Assembly (NCBI RefSeq): GCF_001866135.1 | Contig: NZ_MODW01000002.1 | Location: 642,917 to 706,916, forward strand | Direction: 5' to 3' | Source of the DNA: Microbacterium sp. LCT-H2 | Lineage (GTDB): Bacteria > Actinomycetota > Actinomycetes > Actinomycetales > Microbacteriaceae | Length of the DNA: 64,000 nt | Shown here: positions 43,294 to 51,662 of the stretch, in pieces | Layout: every line of letters starts with the position of its first letter | Position numbering within the stretch: the first letter of the stretch is position 1 | Position numbers and translations under genes: made by a program | Notes under the pieces: model-generated | Databases searched by the model: none | What the model was told of the DNA's origin: nothing | The model's input: the letters and a program-made list of their open reading frames with translations, nothing else

Positions 43294-45651
43294 ATGACCG
43301 CTGCCGAGCACCCCGCGGACACCCACGACCTCATCCGCGTCCAGGGCGCGCGAGAGAACAACCTCAAGGACGTGAGCGTCGACATCCCGAAGCGACGTCT
43401 GACGGTCTTCACCGGAGTCTCCGGGTCGGGGAAGAGCTCTCTCGTCTTCGACACGATCGCCGCCGAGTCGCGTCGGATGATCGACGAGACGTACAGCGCG
43501 TTCGTGCAGGGGTTCATGCCGTCTGTGCCGCGGCCCGACGTCGACGTGCTGGAAGGGCTCACCACGGCGATCATCGTGGACCAGGAGCGTCTCGGCGCGA
43601 ACCCGCGGTCGACCGTCGGCACCGTGACGGATGCCAACGCCATGCTCCGCATCCTGTTCAGCAAGCTGGGCCAGCCCTACATCGGCGGCCCGACGGCGTT
43701 CTCCTTCAACATCCCGACGCAGAAGGCCAGCGGCGTCATGACCGGGCCGGGTGGCGAGAAGAAGATCGTGAAGGACGCGATCTACCTCGGCGGCATGTGC
43801 CCGCGCTGCGAGGGCAGGGGAGTGGTGTCCGACCTCGACCTGTCGCAGATCGTCGATGAGTCGAAGTCCCTCGACGAGGGCGCGATCATGGTGCCCGGGT
43901 ACACCGCCGACGGCTGGATGGTGAAGGGGTTCTCGCAGTCCGGGTTCTATCCGGGGGACAAGCCCATCTCGTCGTTCACAGAAAAGCAGCGTCACCTCTT
44001 CCTCTACGGAGAGGTCACGAAGGTCAAGATCTCCGGCATCAACATGACCTACGAGGGCCTGATCCCGAAGATCACGAAGTCCATGCTCTCGAAGGACCTC
44101 GACGCGCTCCAGCCGCACATCCGCGCGTTCGTCGAGCGCGTTGCCACCTTCGCGGTGTGCCCGGAGTGCGACGGCACCCGGCTCACCGAGGGCGCACGGT
44201 CGTCGAAGATCGACGGCGTGAGCATCGCCGACGCGTGCCGCATGCAGGTGACGGATCTCGCCACGTGGGTCCGCGGCCTGGATCTCCCGGGAGCCGGGCC
44301 GCTGCTCCAGGCGCTGAGTGCCAACCTCGACGCCTTCGTGACCCTCGGCCTGGGGTATCTGAGCCTGGATCGACCGTCGGGCACGCTGTCCGGGGGAGAG
44401 GCGCAGCGGATCAAGATGCTGCGCCATCTCGGCTCCTCGTTGACTGACGTCACGTATGTCTTCGACGAGCCGACGATCGGGCTGCACCCGCACGACATCG
44501 AGCGGATGAACGGCCTGCTGCTCCGCCTTCGCGACAAGGGGAACACGGTGCTCGTCGTCGAGCACAAGCCGGAGACCATCATGATCGGCGACCATGTCGT
44601 GGATCTGGGTCCGGGTGCCGGAAGCGCCGGGGGAGAGGTCTGCTATCAGGGGAGCGTCAAGGGTCTCACGGCCAGTGGAACGCTGACGGGGCAGCACCTC
44701 GACGACCGTGCACAGCTCAAGGACGCCGTGCGTGACCGCACCGGCGCGATCGAGGTGCGCGGCGCATCCACGAACAACCTCCAGAACGTGGACGTCGACA
44801 TCCCGACCGGCGTCCTGACCGTCGTCACCGGTGTCGCCGGCTCCGGTAAGAGCTCGCTCATCCACGGTTCGGTGACCGGACGCGAGGGCGTGGTGGCGAT
44901 CGATCAATCCGCCATCAAGGGCTCACGTCGCAGCAACCCCGCGACCTACACGGGGCTGCTCGAGCCCATCCGCAAGGCCTTCGCGAAGGCGAACGGCGTG
45001 AAGCCCGCCCTGTTCAGCGCGAACTCCGAGGGCGCCTGTCCTACGTGCAAGGGTGCCGGTGTCATCATCACCGAGCTCGGGTTCATGGACACGATCGAGA
45101 CACCCTGTGAGGACTGCGGTGGTAAGCGCTTCCAGGCGGCGGTGCTGGAGTACAAGCTCGGCGGGAAGGACATCACCGAGGTGCTCGACCTTCCGGTGTC
45201 TGAAGCCCGTGTGTTCTTCAGCGAGGGTGACGCGAAGCTCCCGGCTGCGGCCGCCATCCTCGGACGCCTGGAAGACGTGGGGCTCGGCTACCTGTCGCTC
45301 GGACAGCCGTTGTCGACTCTGTCGGGCGGAGAGCGCCAGCGCATCAAGCTCGCGATCCAGATGGGTGAGAAGGGCGACGTCTACGTGCTGGACGAGCCGA
45401 CGACGGGTCTGCATCTCGCCGACGTCGACACGATCCTCGGTCTGCTGGATCGACTTGTCGATGCGGGCAAGACGGTGGTCGTGATCGAGCATCATCAGGC
45501 CGTCATGGCACACGCCGACTGGATCATCGACGTCGGACCGGGAGCCGGCCATGACGGCGGTCGCATCGTGTTCGAGGGAACGCCCGCCGAGCTCGTCGCA
45601 GACGGGTCGACGCTGACGGGCGAACATCTCGCGGCGTACGTCAACGCATGA
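43294..45651 (+). CDS. UvrA-like ABC ATPase (short, DrrC-type excinuclease homologue)
   Basis: 785 residues, shorter than canonical UvrA (about 950). Two ABC modules: Walker A TGVSGSGKSSL and TGVAGSGKSSL, signatures LSGGEAQRIKML and LSGGERQRIKLA, Walker B FDEPTIGLH and LDEPTTGLH. Zinc-finger cysteines CPRCEG, CPECDG, CPTCKG and CEDCGG remain. The size and lack of the full UvrB-binding/insertion region fit the DrrC-like class tied to resistance against DNA-binding drugs. Linkage to AraC and VOC genes supports an inducible resistance role; neither is proven. It ends 60 bp before the dif site. Confidence 0.85.
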   Translation: MTAAEHPADTHDLIRVQGARENNLKDVSVDIPKRRLTVFTGVSGSGKSSLVFDTIAAESRRMIDETYSAFVQGFMPSVPRPDVDVLEGLTTAIIVDQERLGANPRSTVGTVTDANAMLRILFSKLGQPYIGGPTAFSFNIPTQKASGVMTGPGGEKKIVKDAIYLGGMCPRCEGRGVVSDLDLSQIVDESKSLDEGAIMVPGYTADGWMVKGFSQSGFYPGDKPISSFTEKQRHLFLYGEVTKVKISGINMTYEGLIPKITKSMLSKDLDALQPHIRAFVERVATFAVCPECDGTRLTEGARSSKIDGVSIADACRMQVTDLATWVRGLDLPGAGPLLQALSANLDAFVTLGLGYLSLDRPSGTLSGGEAQRIKMLRHLGSSLTDVTYVFDEPTIGLHPHDIERMNGLLLRLRDKGNTVLVVEHKPETIMIGDHVVDLGPGAGSAGGEVCYQGSVKGLTASGTLTGQHLDDRAQLKDAVRDRTGAIEVRGASTNNLQNVDVDIPTGVLTVVTGVAGSGKSSLIHGSVTGREGVVAIDQSAIKGSRRSNPATYTGLLEPIRKAFAKANGVKPALFSANSEGACPTCKGAGVIITELGFMDTIETPCEDCGGKRFQAAVLEYKLGGKDITEVLDLPVSEARVFFSEGDAKLPAAAAILGRLEDVGLGYLSLGQPLSTLSGGERQRIKLAIQMGEKGDVYVLDEPTTGLHLADVDTILGLLDRLVDAGKTVVVIEHHQAVMAHADWIIDVGPGAGHDGGRIVFEGTPAELVADGSTLTGEHLAAYVNA

Positions 45652-45710
45652 CCGAGGGCCACGGTGGCGACTTTCCCGCCCTCTCTCGTCCCGCAGATCC
45701 CTGATACGGA

Positions 45711-45738
45711 TTATCCGATAATGCACATTATGTCAGCT
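45711..45738. other. dif: dif-like chromosome dimer resolution site (XerC/XerD)
   Basis: Left arm TTATCCGATAA (45711-45721), 6-bp centre TGCACA (45722-45727), right arm TTATGTCAGCT (45728-45738). This is the 11-6-11 layout of bacterial dif; the inner parts CCGATAA and TTATGTCA match the actinobacterial consensus as I recall it, and TTATGT matches the E. coli XerD arm. It is an AT-rich island in GC-rich DNA, lies between convergent genes, and coincides with the switch in gene polarity of the window. It would mark the replication terminus and the site where FtsK activates XerCD. Confidence 0.85.
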
Positions 45739-45771
45739 TGAGAACAGAACGCTACCGCGACCATCTCCCCG

Positions 45772-46590
45772 TCATCCCTCGAACGCCCACCCCATGATCG
45801 CCTGCTGCACGCTCTTCAGGTGACGTTTGAACTCGTAGCCCACGAACGCGGGATGGTTGGCGGCAGCGACCGAAACCTCACGCCCGCGGACGAACGGCGG
45901 GCACGGCGCGAAACGAACACCGTCAGGGGCGCTGTCCAGGAGATCCGCAGTGATCCGATAGGGCGCCATGGCCGCACTGTGCTCCCCCGGCCCATCTGTG
46001 ATGATCACGTCGGCCTCCTGCACGGCATCGCTGAGATCCTCCTTCCACGGCAGCGCGGGTGTGCGGACCTTCTCCGGGCAGGCCTGCACGACATCGATTC
46101 CGAACGCCCGATGGGCTTCCTCCCAGGCTCGACCGATGTTGCCGTCTGGTCCCACTACGAGGACTCGGAGTGAGCGGACATCCGTCTCGCGCGAGAGCGC
46201 GAAGAGATCGGACAGCACCTCGCAGGGGTGGTTCGCGTCGGTCATCGCGTTGACCACCGGGAGAATCCCAGGGGCAGCCAGCTCACGAAGCACTTGGAGA
46301 TCGGCATGCCGGACGACGAGGAGTTCGACCCACGCTGACAGGTATCCGACGATGTCAACCGCGTCCTCGACGGTGTCGAGCGCCTCCGGAGGGAAGACGA
46401 TCGGCTGCAAACCCATCTCCGCAGCGCCGCGTTCGAACGAGACACGCGTCCGCAGGCTCGAGGAAGGGAAGAACAGCGCGGCCGCGCCGTCCCTCCTCGC
46501 TAGGGTTCCCGCTTCGATCCGCGCGGCGCGCGCGAAGATCTCCCTCAGATCGTCCCAGGTGAGTTCGGTCAATGAGAGAAGGTGGCGCAC
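45772..46590 (-). CDS. aspartate/ornithine carbamoyltransferase family protein (short)
   Basis: 272 residues from a GTG at 46590. The carbamoyl-phosphate loop SSSLRTRVSFE (cf. STRTR), the second-domain signature ANHPCEVLSDLF (cf. HPxQ), a Rossmann-like VLVVGPDGNIGRAW and APCPPFVRGREV (cf. HCLP..RG) are visible. It is 40-60 residues shorter than standard ornithine or aspartate carbamoyltransferases, mainly at the N-terminus. The substrate amine is unknown and no arginine or pyrimidine genes are nearby. It starts 29 nt beyond the end of the amidase pseudogene and sits next to dif. Confidence 0.7.
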   Translation of the reverse strand: MRHLLSLTELTWDDLREIFARAARIEAGTLARRDGAAALFFPSSSLRTRVSFERGAAEMGLQPIVFPPEALDTVEDAVDIVGYLSAWVELLVVRHADLQVLRELAAPGILPVVNAMTDANHPCEVLSDLFALSRETDVRSLRVLVVGPDGNIGRAWEEAHRAFGIDVVQACPEKVRTPALPWKEDLSDAVQEADVIITDGPGEHSAAMAPYRITADLLDSAPDGVRFAPCPPFVRGREVSVAAANHPAFVGYEFKRHLKSVQQAIMGWAFEG

Positions 46591-46618
46591 TCCCCTGTTG
46601 TCGCGGACGGCTCCAGCC

Positions 46619-47289
46619 TCATGACGTCGTGAAGATCTCTTGCGCCCGCGCAACGATGTCTTCCACTCGCGCTTGGAGGAACGGGCCGGGACACTCCGTT
46701 CCCGACCACGTCTCCTGGTGGGTGATGACGTGTACTCCGGGGCTCCGGTGAAATCGAGCGTCTCCACCGCCACGGACCGCCAGTTCCAGTCCGCGCCGGT
46801 GGACGACGGCTTCGCTCCCGGGCGGATGGTCTCGATGACCGAGCCGTCGTGCCGAAGATAGAAGGTGGGAGCCGATGATCTCCTGTTGCAGCGGGAGAAG
46901 AAGTCCAACTGGTCCGTTGTCGTGCCGGTGTGGTGGATGATGAAGCGGTCGATGACCGGACTCACGGTTCGACGTTCGCTGCCCGCGATGCCCCGGTCTG
47001 CGCGAACCGTGGGGTGGGCGCAGTCCTCGAAACCGAGCGGTACCTCGAGACCTGTGACCGCGCGGTCGTAGACCGGCTCGTACTCGGACAGTCCTCGGGG
47101 GTTGTCGGGGCGTCCGGTGACGTCTGCCTCTCCCCCGGAGCTCGTGGAGAGCCAGATGCCGACGCCGGTCACCGCGACGCCGGTTCCGGCAGCGATGAGG
47201 AATCCCCGCCGCGTGTGCGTCGGGACGTGCTCATCGGCGTCCCGTGCTCCCGGGCCCTCCGGATGCTGACCCTCCCTGCCCGTGCTCAC
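46619..47289 (-). pseudogene. N-acetylmuramoyl-L-alanine amidase/PGRP-like exported protein, internally deleted and frameshifted
   Basis: The GTG at 47289 overlaps the stop of the membrane-protein gene. The product begins with a twin-arginine-like export signal (TRRGFLIAAGTG) and an amidase_2 domain (RFIIHHTGTT, RSSAPTFYLRHDG, GADWNWRSVAVETL). Just after TGAPE, near 46730-46740, the frame changes: the expected C-terminus HVITHQETWSGTECPGPFL resumes in another frame and ends at 46619. In intact relatives about 40 residues separate these two phrases, so roughly 100-120 bp are missing. In the undisturbed frame translation would run into the carbamoyltransferase coding region. Probably non-functional. 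Confidence 0.75.
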
Positions 47290-47792
47290 GCGGCCTGGTC
47301 GTCGTCTCGGGGTGCGCGGAACCCACCCCGCCGGCGTCGCCGTGGCCAGACGAAATGCGCGACCGAGAAGGCGAGGACCGACCACGAGATGACGAACACC
47401 CACCACGCGAGTGCCGCTCCCCCGCTAACGCTCGCCAGCACGACCGACACGATGCAGGCGCCGAGTCCGACGACGACCCCGACGACGGTGAGCTCGCCGT
47501 GGGCGAGCCACCGCGCGCGCAGCGCCGAGACGAGGCGAAGGGGCAGACCGATCACCAGCGCGGTGACGATCGACACGACGGATAGCACGACGGCGATGAT
47601 GCTCGCCCCGGTGAAGGACGTCACCCCGTCGTACTCTTCCGCAACTCCGAGCGCGAGGAAGAAAGCCACGATGAACAGGAAGAAGCCACCGACGAAGAAC
47701 TGGCCAAGGATGAGCGAGGCGGTCGAATCGTCGGCTCCCCGAAAGCCCCCGCGTTTCCGCAGGTCTGCCGGGATGCGGCGAGGGGAGGTCAT
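47286..47792 (-). CDS. hypothetical membrane protein with four helices
   Basis: 168 residues. Not recognised. Four hydrophobic segments (about 28-50, 60-82, 98-120, 125-148), an Arg-rich segment RRRRRGGF and an acidic end. The stop overlaps the start of the amidase pseudogene (GTGA), so they were one operon. Confidence 0.6.
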   Translation of the reverse strand: MTSPRRIPADLRKRGGFRGADDSTASLILGQFFVGGFFLFIVAFFLALGVAEEYDGVTSFTGASIIAVVLSVVSIVTALVIGLPLRLVSALRARWLAHGELTVVGVVVGLGACIVSVVLASVSGGAALAWWVFVISWSVLAFSVAHFVWPRRRRRGGFRAPRDDDQAA

Positions 47793-47826
47793 GTCGCGAT
47801 CCTACGAGATGGGATGCGCGCGTCGG

Positions 47827-48846
47827 TCACAATGATCGGCGGAACGTGATCATCGGCTCGCCCCCGAGCGGATGATCCGCCGGGCCCGAAGTGGCCCGAA
47901 ACCCGAGGGCCTCGTACAGGCGGACGGCTGGGTTCCCTCGACGCACGGCCAACTCCATCGCCGACCGCCCTCGTCGCCGGGAAGAGTCGATGGCATCGGT
48001 CAACAACGCCCGCCCGATCCCCTGCCCGGTCTTCCCCGGTGCGACCGCGATTCGCTCCAGTACCGCCGTCATCGGCTCGCCGACTTTCCCGACAGTCACC
48101 GCGAACCCCGAAAAGGGATGGTCGACGATGGCGAACCTGATGAGCGGACGACCGAAGACGCCACGTGTCCTTTCGCCGACCGCGTGGCTGTCGACTTCTC
48201 CGTCTCGTGCGAGGAGAGCACGGACCCACAGTTGGACACATCGGTCCACATCGTCAGGGAGCGTGCCGCTCACGATGACCCCGTCCGGCACCGCCGCCAC
48301 CCTCCCCTCGGCGCGGGAACTCTGGCTGAGCGTCCTGACGGTCAGGATGTTTCGACCGTGGACGGAGGACGGGCGTTCCCGTCCGGATTCGACGAAGCCG
48401 AGCTTCTCGAGCACGCGCCGGGACGGGAGGTTCCATTCCCAGACGCCGGCCCAGACGCGGCCGATTCCCACCCCAGCTGCCCATGCCACGACAGCCTGGG
48501 CAGCTTCGGTGGCATGCCCCCGATTGTGCTCGGCACGGAGCAGCTCGAACGCGAGCTCCGGCTCATCGCCAACGCCGTCACCGCCGTAGACGAGACCGCA
48601 GTACCCGATCGGATCCCCGGTGTCGGTCCGTTCCACGGTGAGCAGCGACGACTTCTCGGCATCGCGGATCTGCGCTCGGATGTCGTCCACGTCGGGGCGA
48701 CCGTCCGGGTCGAGCCGCCGGTGCGCGGGGACTCGTTCGTCACGTTCGGTCCACAGGTGCCGGAACACGGTAGCGTCCTCGATCGCCTGCCTGCGCAGGC
48801 GGAGGCGCGACGTCTCCATTTCCGGGATGCGCGGCGGGTGACTCAT
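47827..48846 (-). CDS. protein with two tandem GNAT acetyltransferase domains
   Basis: 339 residues from the ATG at 48846. Residues 1-170 are a RimJ/RimL-type GNAT (METSRLRLRR, acetyl-CoA loop region RGHATEAAQAV, VLEKLGFVESGRER). Residues 180-339 are a second, unrelated GNAT (VLERIAVAPGKTGQGIGRALL with Q/RxxGxG/A loop, VRLYEALGF). There is no stop or good internal start between them, so this is one bifunctional ORF or a recent gene fusion. Substrates unknown. CAGACT ends 6 nt before the ATG, suggesting a leaderless start. Confidence 0.75.
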   Translation of the reverse strand: MSHPPRIPEMETSRLRLRRQAIEDATVFRHLWTERDERVPAHRRLDPDGRPDVDDIRAQIRDAEKSSLLTVERTDTGDPIGYCGLVYGGDGVGDEPELAFELLRAEHNRGHATEAAQAVVAWAAGVGIGRVWAGVWEWNLPSRRVLEKLGFVESGRERPSSVHGRNILTVRTLSQSSRAEGRVAAVPDGVIVSGTLPDDVDRCVQLWVRALLARDGEVDSHAVGERTRGVFGRPLIRFAIVDHPFSGFAVTVGKVGEPMTAVLERIAVAPGKTGQGIGRALLTDAIDSSRRRGRSAMELAVRRGNPAVRLYEALGFRATSGPADHPLGGEPMITFRRSL

Positions 48847-48892
48847 CCTCGCAGTCTGGCACTCATCCGCCCCGCGCTGTGTTCTGCAGCGC

Positions 48893-49261
48893 CTAGTGGG
48901 AGGACCAGACGCCGAGCTCGTTGCCGCTCGGGTCGGCGAAGTGAAGGCGCCGGCCACCGGGGAACGCATACGGCTCCTGCAGGATCCGGCCGCCGGCGTC
49001 CTGGATCGTCTCCCTCGTCGCATCGAGATCGTCGGAGTAGAGCAGCACGAGCGGACCGCCGACGGGTCGCGGCGCGTCCGCGAGCAGGAGTCCGCCGACC
49101 TCGCTCCCGTCTCCGCGGGGCGAGAGGATTCCCGCATAGCCGGGCCCGTAGTCCCGGAAGCTCCACCCGAAGGCGGTCGTGAAGAAGCGCTTCGCCACGT
49201 CGAGGTCCGTGACGACGAGCTCGACGTAGTCGAGGGCATGGTGCTGCGAGGAGGCGGTCAT
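48893..49261 (-). CDS. VOC family protein
   Basis: 122 residues with the glyoxalase/dioxygenase phrases YVELVVTDLDVAKRFFTTAFGW (in part), VLLYSDDLDATRETI and FPGGRRLHFADPSGNELGVW. A small metal-dependent or binding protein of unknown substrate. Divergent from the MFS gene at 49316 across 54 bp. Confidence 0.85.
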   Translation of the reverse strand: MTASSQHHALDYVELVVTDLDVAKRFFTTAFGWSFRDYGPGYAGILSPRGDGSEVGGLLLADAPRPVGGPLVLLYSDDLDATRETIQDAGGRILQEPYAFPGGRRLHFADPSGNELGVWSSH

Positions 49262-49303
49262 GCGGGCACTCTAGCCACGGCGTCGGACATCGCCGGTCAG
49301 GAG

Positions 49304-49309
49304 TAGCGT
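49304..49309 (+). promoter_or_regulatory. -10 hexamer (TAGCGT) of a leaderless gene
   Basis: TAGCGT ends 6 nt before the GTG at 49316. Confidence 0.5.
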
Positions 49310-49315
49310 GGAAGG

Positions 49316-50641
49316 GTGCCTCAGGTCTCCCACTCGCCCGTCTCCACGCCGGGGTGGCGGGCCTGGGCGATCTGGTCCGTCGGCGTCGCGGCCTACGTTC
49401 TCGCCATCACCAACCGCACGTCTCTCGGCGCCGTCGGCGTCGAGGCCGCCGACCGCTTCCAGGCGGATGCCTCCACGCTCGCGCTGTTCGCGGTCGTGCA
49501 GCTCGCCGTCTACGGGGGGATGCAGATCCCGGTGGGGGTCCTCCTCGATCGCTTCGGATCCCGTCCGATCATCACGGCGGGGATGCTGCTCATGGCGGCC
49601 GGACAGCTCACCATGGCCCTGTCCCCCAGCATCGGCATCGCGATCGTCGCGCGTGTCCTCCTCGGAGCCGGTGACGCCGCGGTCTTCCCCGCCGTGCTGC
49701 GACTGGTCGCCACGTGGTTCCCCGCGCAGCGCGGCCCTGTCATGGTCCAGTTCACCGGGATCATCGGGCAGGCCGGACAGCTGATCGCGCTGGTGCCGGT
49801 CGCTGCCCTGCTGCACGCCACCACCTGGTCGATCACGTTCGGCAGCATCGCCGGTCTCGGCCTGCTCTTCACGATCCTCGTGTGGCTCATCGTGCGCAAC
49901 AACCCCGCGGAGAGCGGTCCCGACGTGTCGGTGAACACGGACACCGGAGTCGTGCGTGTCGTGACGTCGGCGATCGACACGGGCGTCGGCATCCGGGCGG
50001 CCTGGGCGCATCCCGGCACACGGCTCGCGTTCTGGTCGCACTTCACCACCCCGTTTGCCGGCACGGTGTTCGTGCTGCTGTGGGGCATGCCGTTCCTCAC
50101 GGCCGGCGAGGGCCTGACCACCGCCCACGCGGCGGGGATCATCTCGATCTACGTGGTCGCGGGCATGATCCTCGGCCCGATCATCGGCGATCTCTCCCGC
50201 CGCCTGCCGAACCACCGCTCCCTCGCCCTCGTCCTTCCCGCCGTCGGCGTGCAGATGGCCGCGTGGATCGCGGTCATCGCCCTCCCCGGCCCCGCCCCGG
50301 ACTGGCTGCTCTGGGTCCTCGCGATCGCTCTGGCGACCGGGGGCCCCGCGTCGATGATCGCCTTCGACCACGCGCGCACGCACAATCCCGTGCATCGCCT
50401 CAGCACGGCCACCGGCGTGACGAACGCGGGCGGCTTCATCGCGGCCCTGATCGCCGTGTTCGTGATCGGTCTCCTCCTCGACGCCCAGGGCGCCGGCACC
50501 CCGGACACCTACACGCTCGGCGCGTTCCGTGTCGCGTTCCTCACTCTGATCCCGCTCTGGGTCCTCGGAGTCGTGTTCATCCTGATCGAACGCAAGCGGA
50601 CGCGGATCCGCATGGGGCTGGATCCCGAGCGGCGTCGCTGA
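49316..50641 (+). CDS. MFS transporter
   Basis: 441 residues with 12 membrane helices. The helix 2-3 loop GVLLDRFGSRPIITAG is the MFS motif A, and VARVLLGAGDAAVFPAVLR and PAQRGPVM match nitrate/drug-type MFS. The substrate is not predictable. The tail ERKRTRIRMGLDPERRR is strongly basic. One of only three rightward genes right of dif. Confidence 0.87.
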   Translation: MPQVSHSPVSTPGWRAWAIWSVGVAAYVLAITNRTSLGAVGVEAADRFQADASTLALFAVVQLAVYGGMQIPVGVLLDRFGSRPIITAGMLLMAAGQLTMALSPSIGIAIVARVLLGAGDAAVFPAVLRLVATWFPAQRGPVMVQFTGIIGQAGQLIALVPVAALLHATTWSITFGSIAGLGLLFTILVWLIVRNNPAESGPDVSVNTDTGVVRVVTSAIDTGVGIRAAWAHPGTRLAFWSHFTTPFAGTVFVLLWGMPFLTAGEGLTTAHAAGIISIYVVAGMILGPIIGDLSRRLPNHRSLALVLPAVGVQMAAWIAVIALPGPAPDWLLWVLAIALATGGPASMIAFDHARTHNPVHRLSTATGVTNAGGFIAALIAVFVIGLLLDAQGAGTPDTYTLGAFRVAFLTLIPLWVLGVVFILIERKRTRIRMGLDPERRR

Positions 50642-50659
50642 GCGCCCATAGGATGAGGC

Positions 50660-51647
50660 TTGGCCTCCGCTCCCCCGTCGACCGCCGCCCTCCCGCGCGC
50701 CCGAGACGGCCGCACGAGGCCGCCGTTGACGGCGGGACTGCTCGCCGGACTGATCCTCGGCGCACTGTGGATCGTCTCCGGCGCCATCGCCCGACTGACC
50801 GGTTCCGACATCGTGCTGACGCGGTTGCTGAGCTTCGCCGGTATCGGATCGCTGCAGAGTCATGCCTGGCTGCTCCCCGGTGCGTGGGGCGTCCTCGTGC
50901 TGACGGTGCCGGCCGCCGTGCTGTGCAGCGTCGTCTGGGTCGTGGGACGGGGTGCGCAGGGTGTCGGCCGGGCTCCCGCGGTCGTCGAGTCCGCGCCGGA
51001 CACCGCCTACTGGGGATTCGCCTGGGGCTGGATCCCCGCCTGGGCGTTCTCGCGCAGGGCCGGTGAGGAATCTGCGCGGCGGTGGTCCCCGCGCCTTCTC
51101 GGCGTCACCGTCGCGAGCGTGGTCGCTCTCGTCGTCGTCGGGAGCCTTCGTCGATCCGGCGGCCGTGGGCGATCCGGTACCGGAGCGGGCCCCGGGGGCC
51201 TCGACTCCCCAACTCCCCGCGGACGCCTGCACTCCCGACCGGGCCACGCTGCTACTCGGAACGGCCGACGGGGCCACGGGGCACCGTGCCCAGAGCATCC
51301 GTCTGATGAACATCAGCGAGGAGCCGTGCGTGGTCGAGGGGTATCCCGACATCGCCTTCGCCGACCAGAACGGGCATGCGCTCGACGTCGAGGTGCGACC
51401 CGGTTCGTCCTTCCTGGCCACCGACCCCGGCTCCGCGCCCGTCACCGTGCTGCCCCAGGGCGAGGCGACCGCGGTGATCGGATGGGACGCGAATGCCACG
51501 GACGGCGCTCTCGTGGCGCGTGCGTTGCACGCCTCGCTGCTCCCCGGGTACGACCGCGGTTCGTGGCCGGTCGAACTCGACATCGTGTCGGGCTCCGAGG
51601 TCGCGATCACCGTCTGGCACCTCGGCGCCGCACCCGCCGCGCCGTGA
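50660..51647 (+). pseudogene. membrane protein with extracytoplasmic DUF4232-type domain, frameshifted
   Basis: A TTG at 50660 (TAGGAT 5 nt upstream) opens a frame encoding three hydrophobic segments up to VASVVALVVVGS. There the frame shifts by one base, at about 51140-51145 in GGGAGCC: the original frame turns into Arg-rich nonsense, while the next frame carries AFVDPAAVGDPVPERAPG and a DUF4232-like beta domain (SIRLMNISEEPCVVEGYPD, SFLATDPGSAPVTVLPQGE) to the stop at 51647. Removing one A (GGG-A-GCC) restores a continuous 329-residue membrane-anchored protein. This may be a true mutation, an assembly error or, less likely, programmed frameshifting. Confidence 0.7.
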
Positions 51648-51662
51648 CGGCACTCCGCGCCG

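Noticed and set aside
45711..45738. Ordinary promoter or transcription-factor site
   Set aside because: Both flanking genes end here, so no promoter is needed, and the 11-6-11 arm structure fits dif much better.
51131..51139. (GTC)3 repeat as phase-variable tract causing the frameshift
   Set aside because: Changes in a trinucleotide repeat keep the frame, so it cannot explain the one-base shift that follows it.
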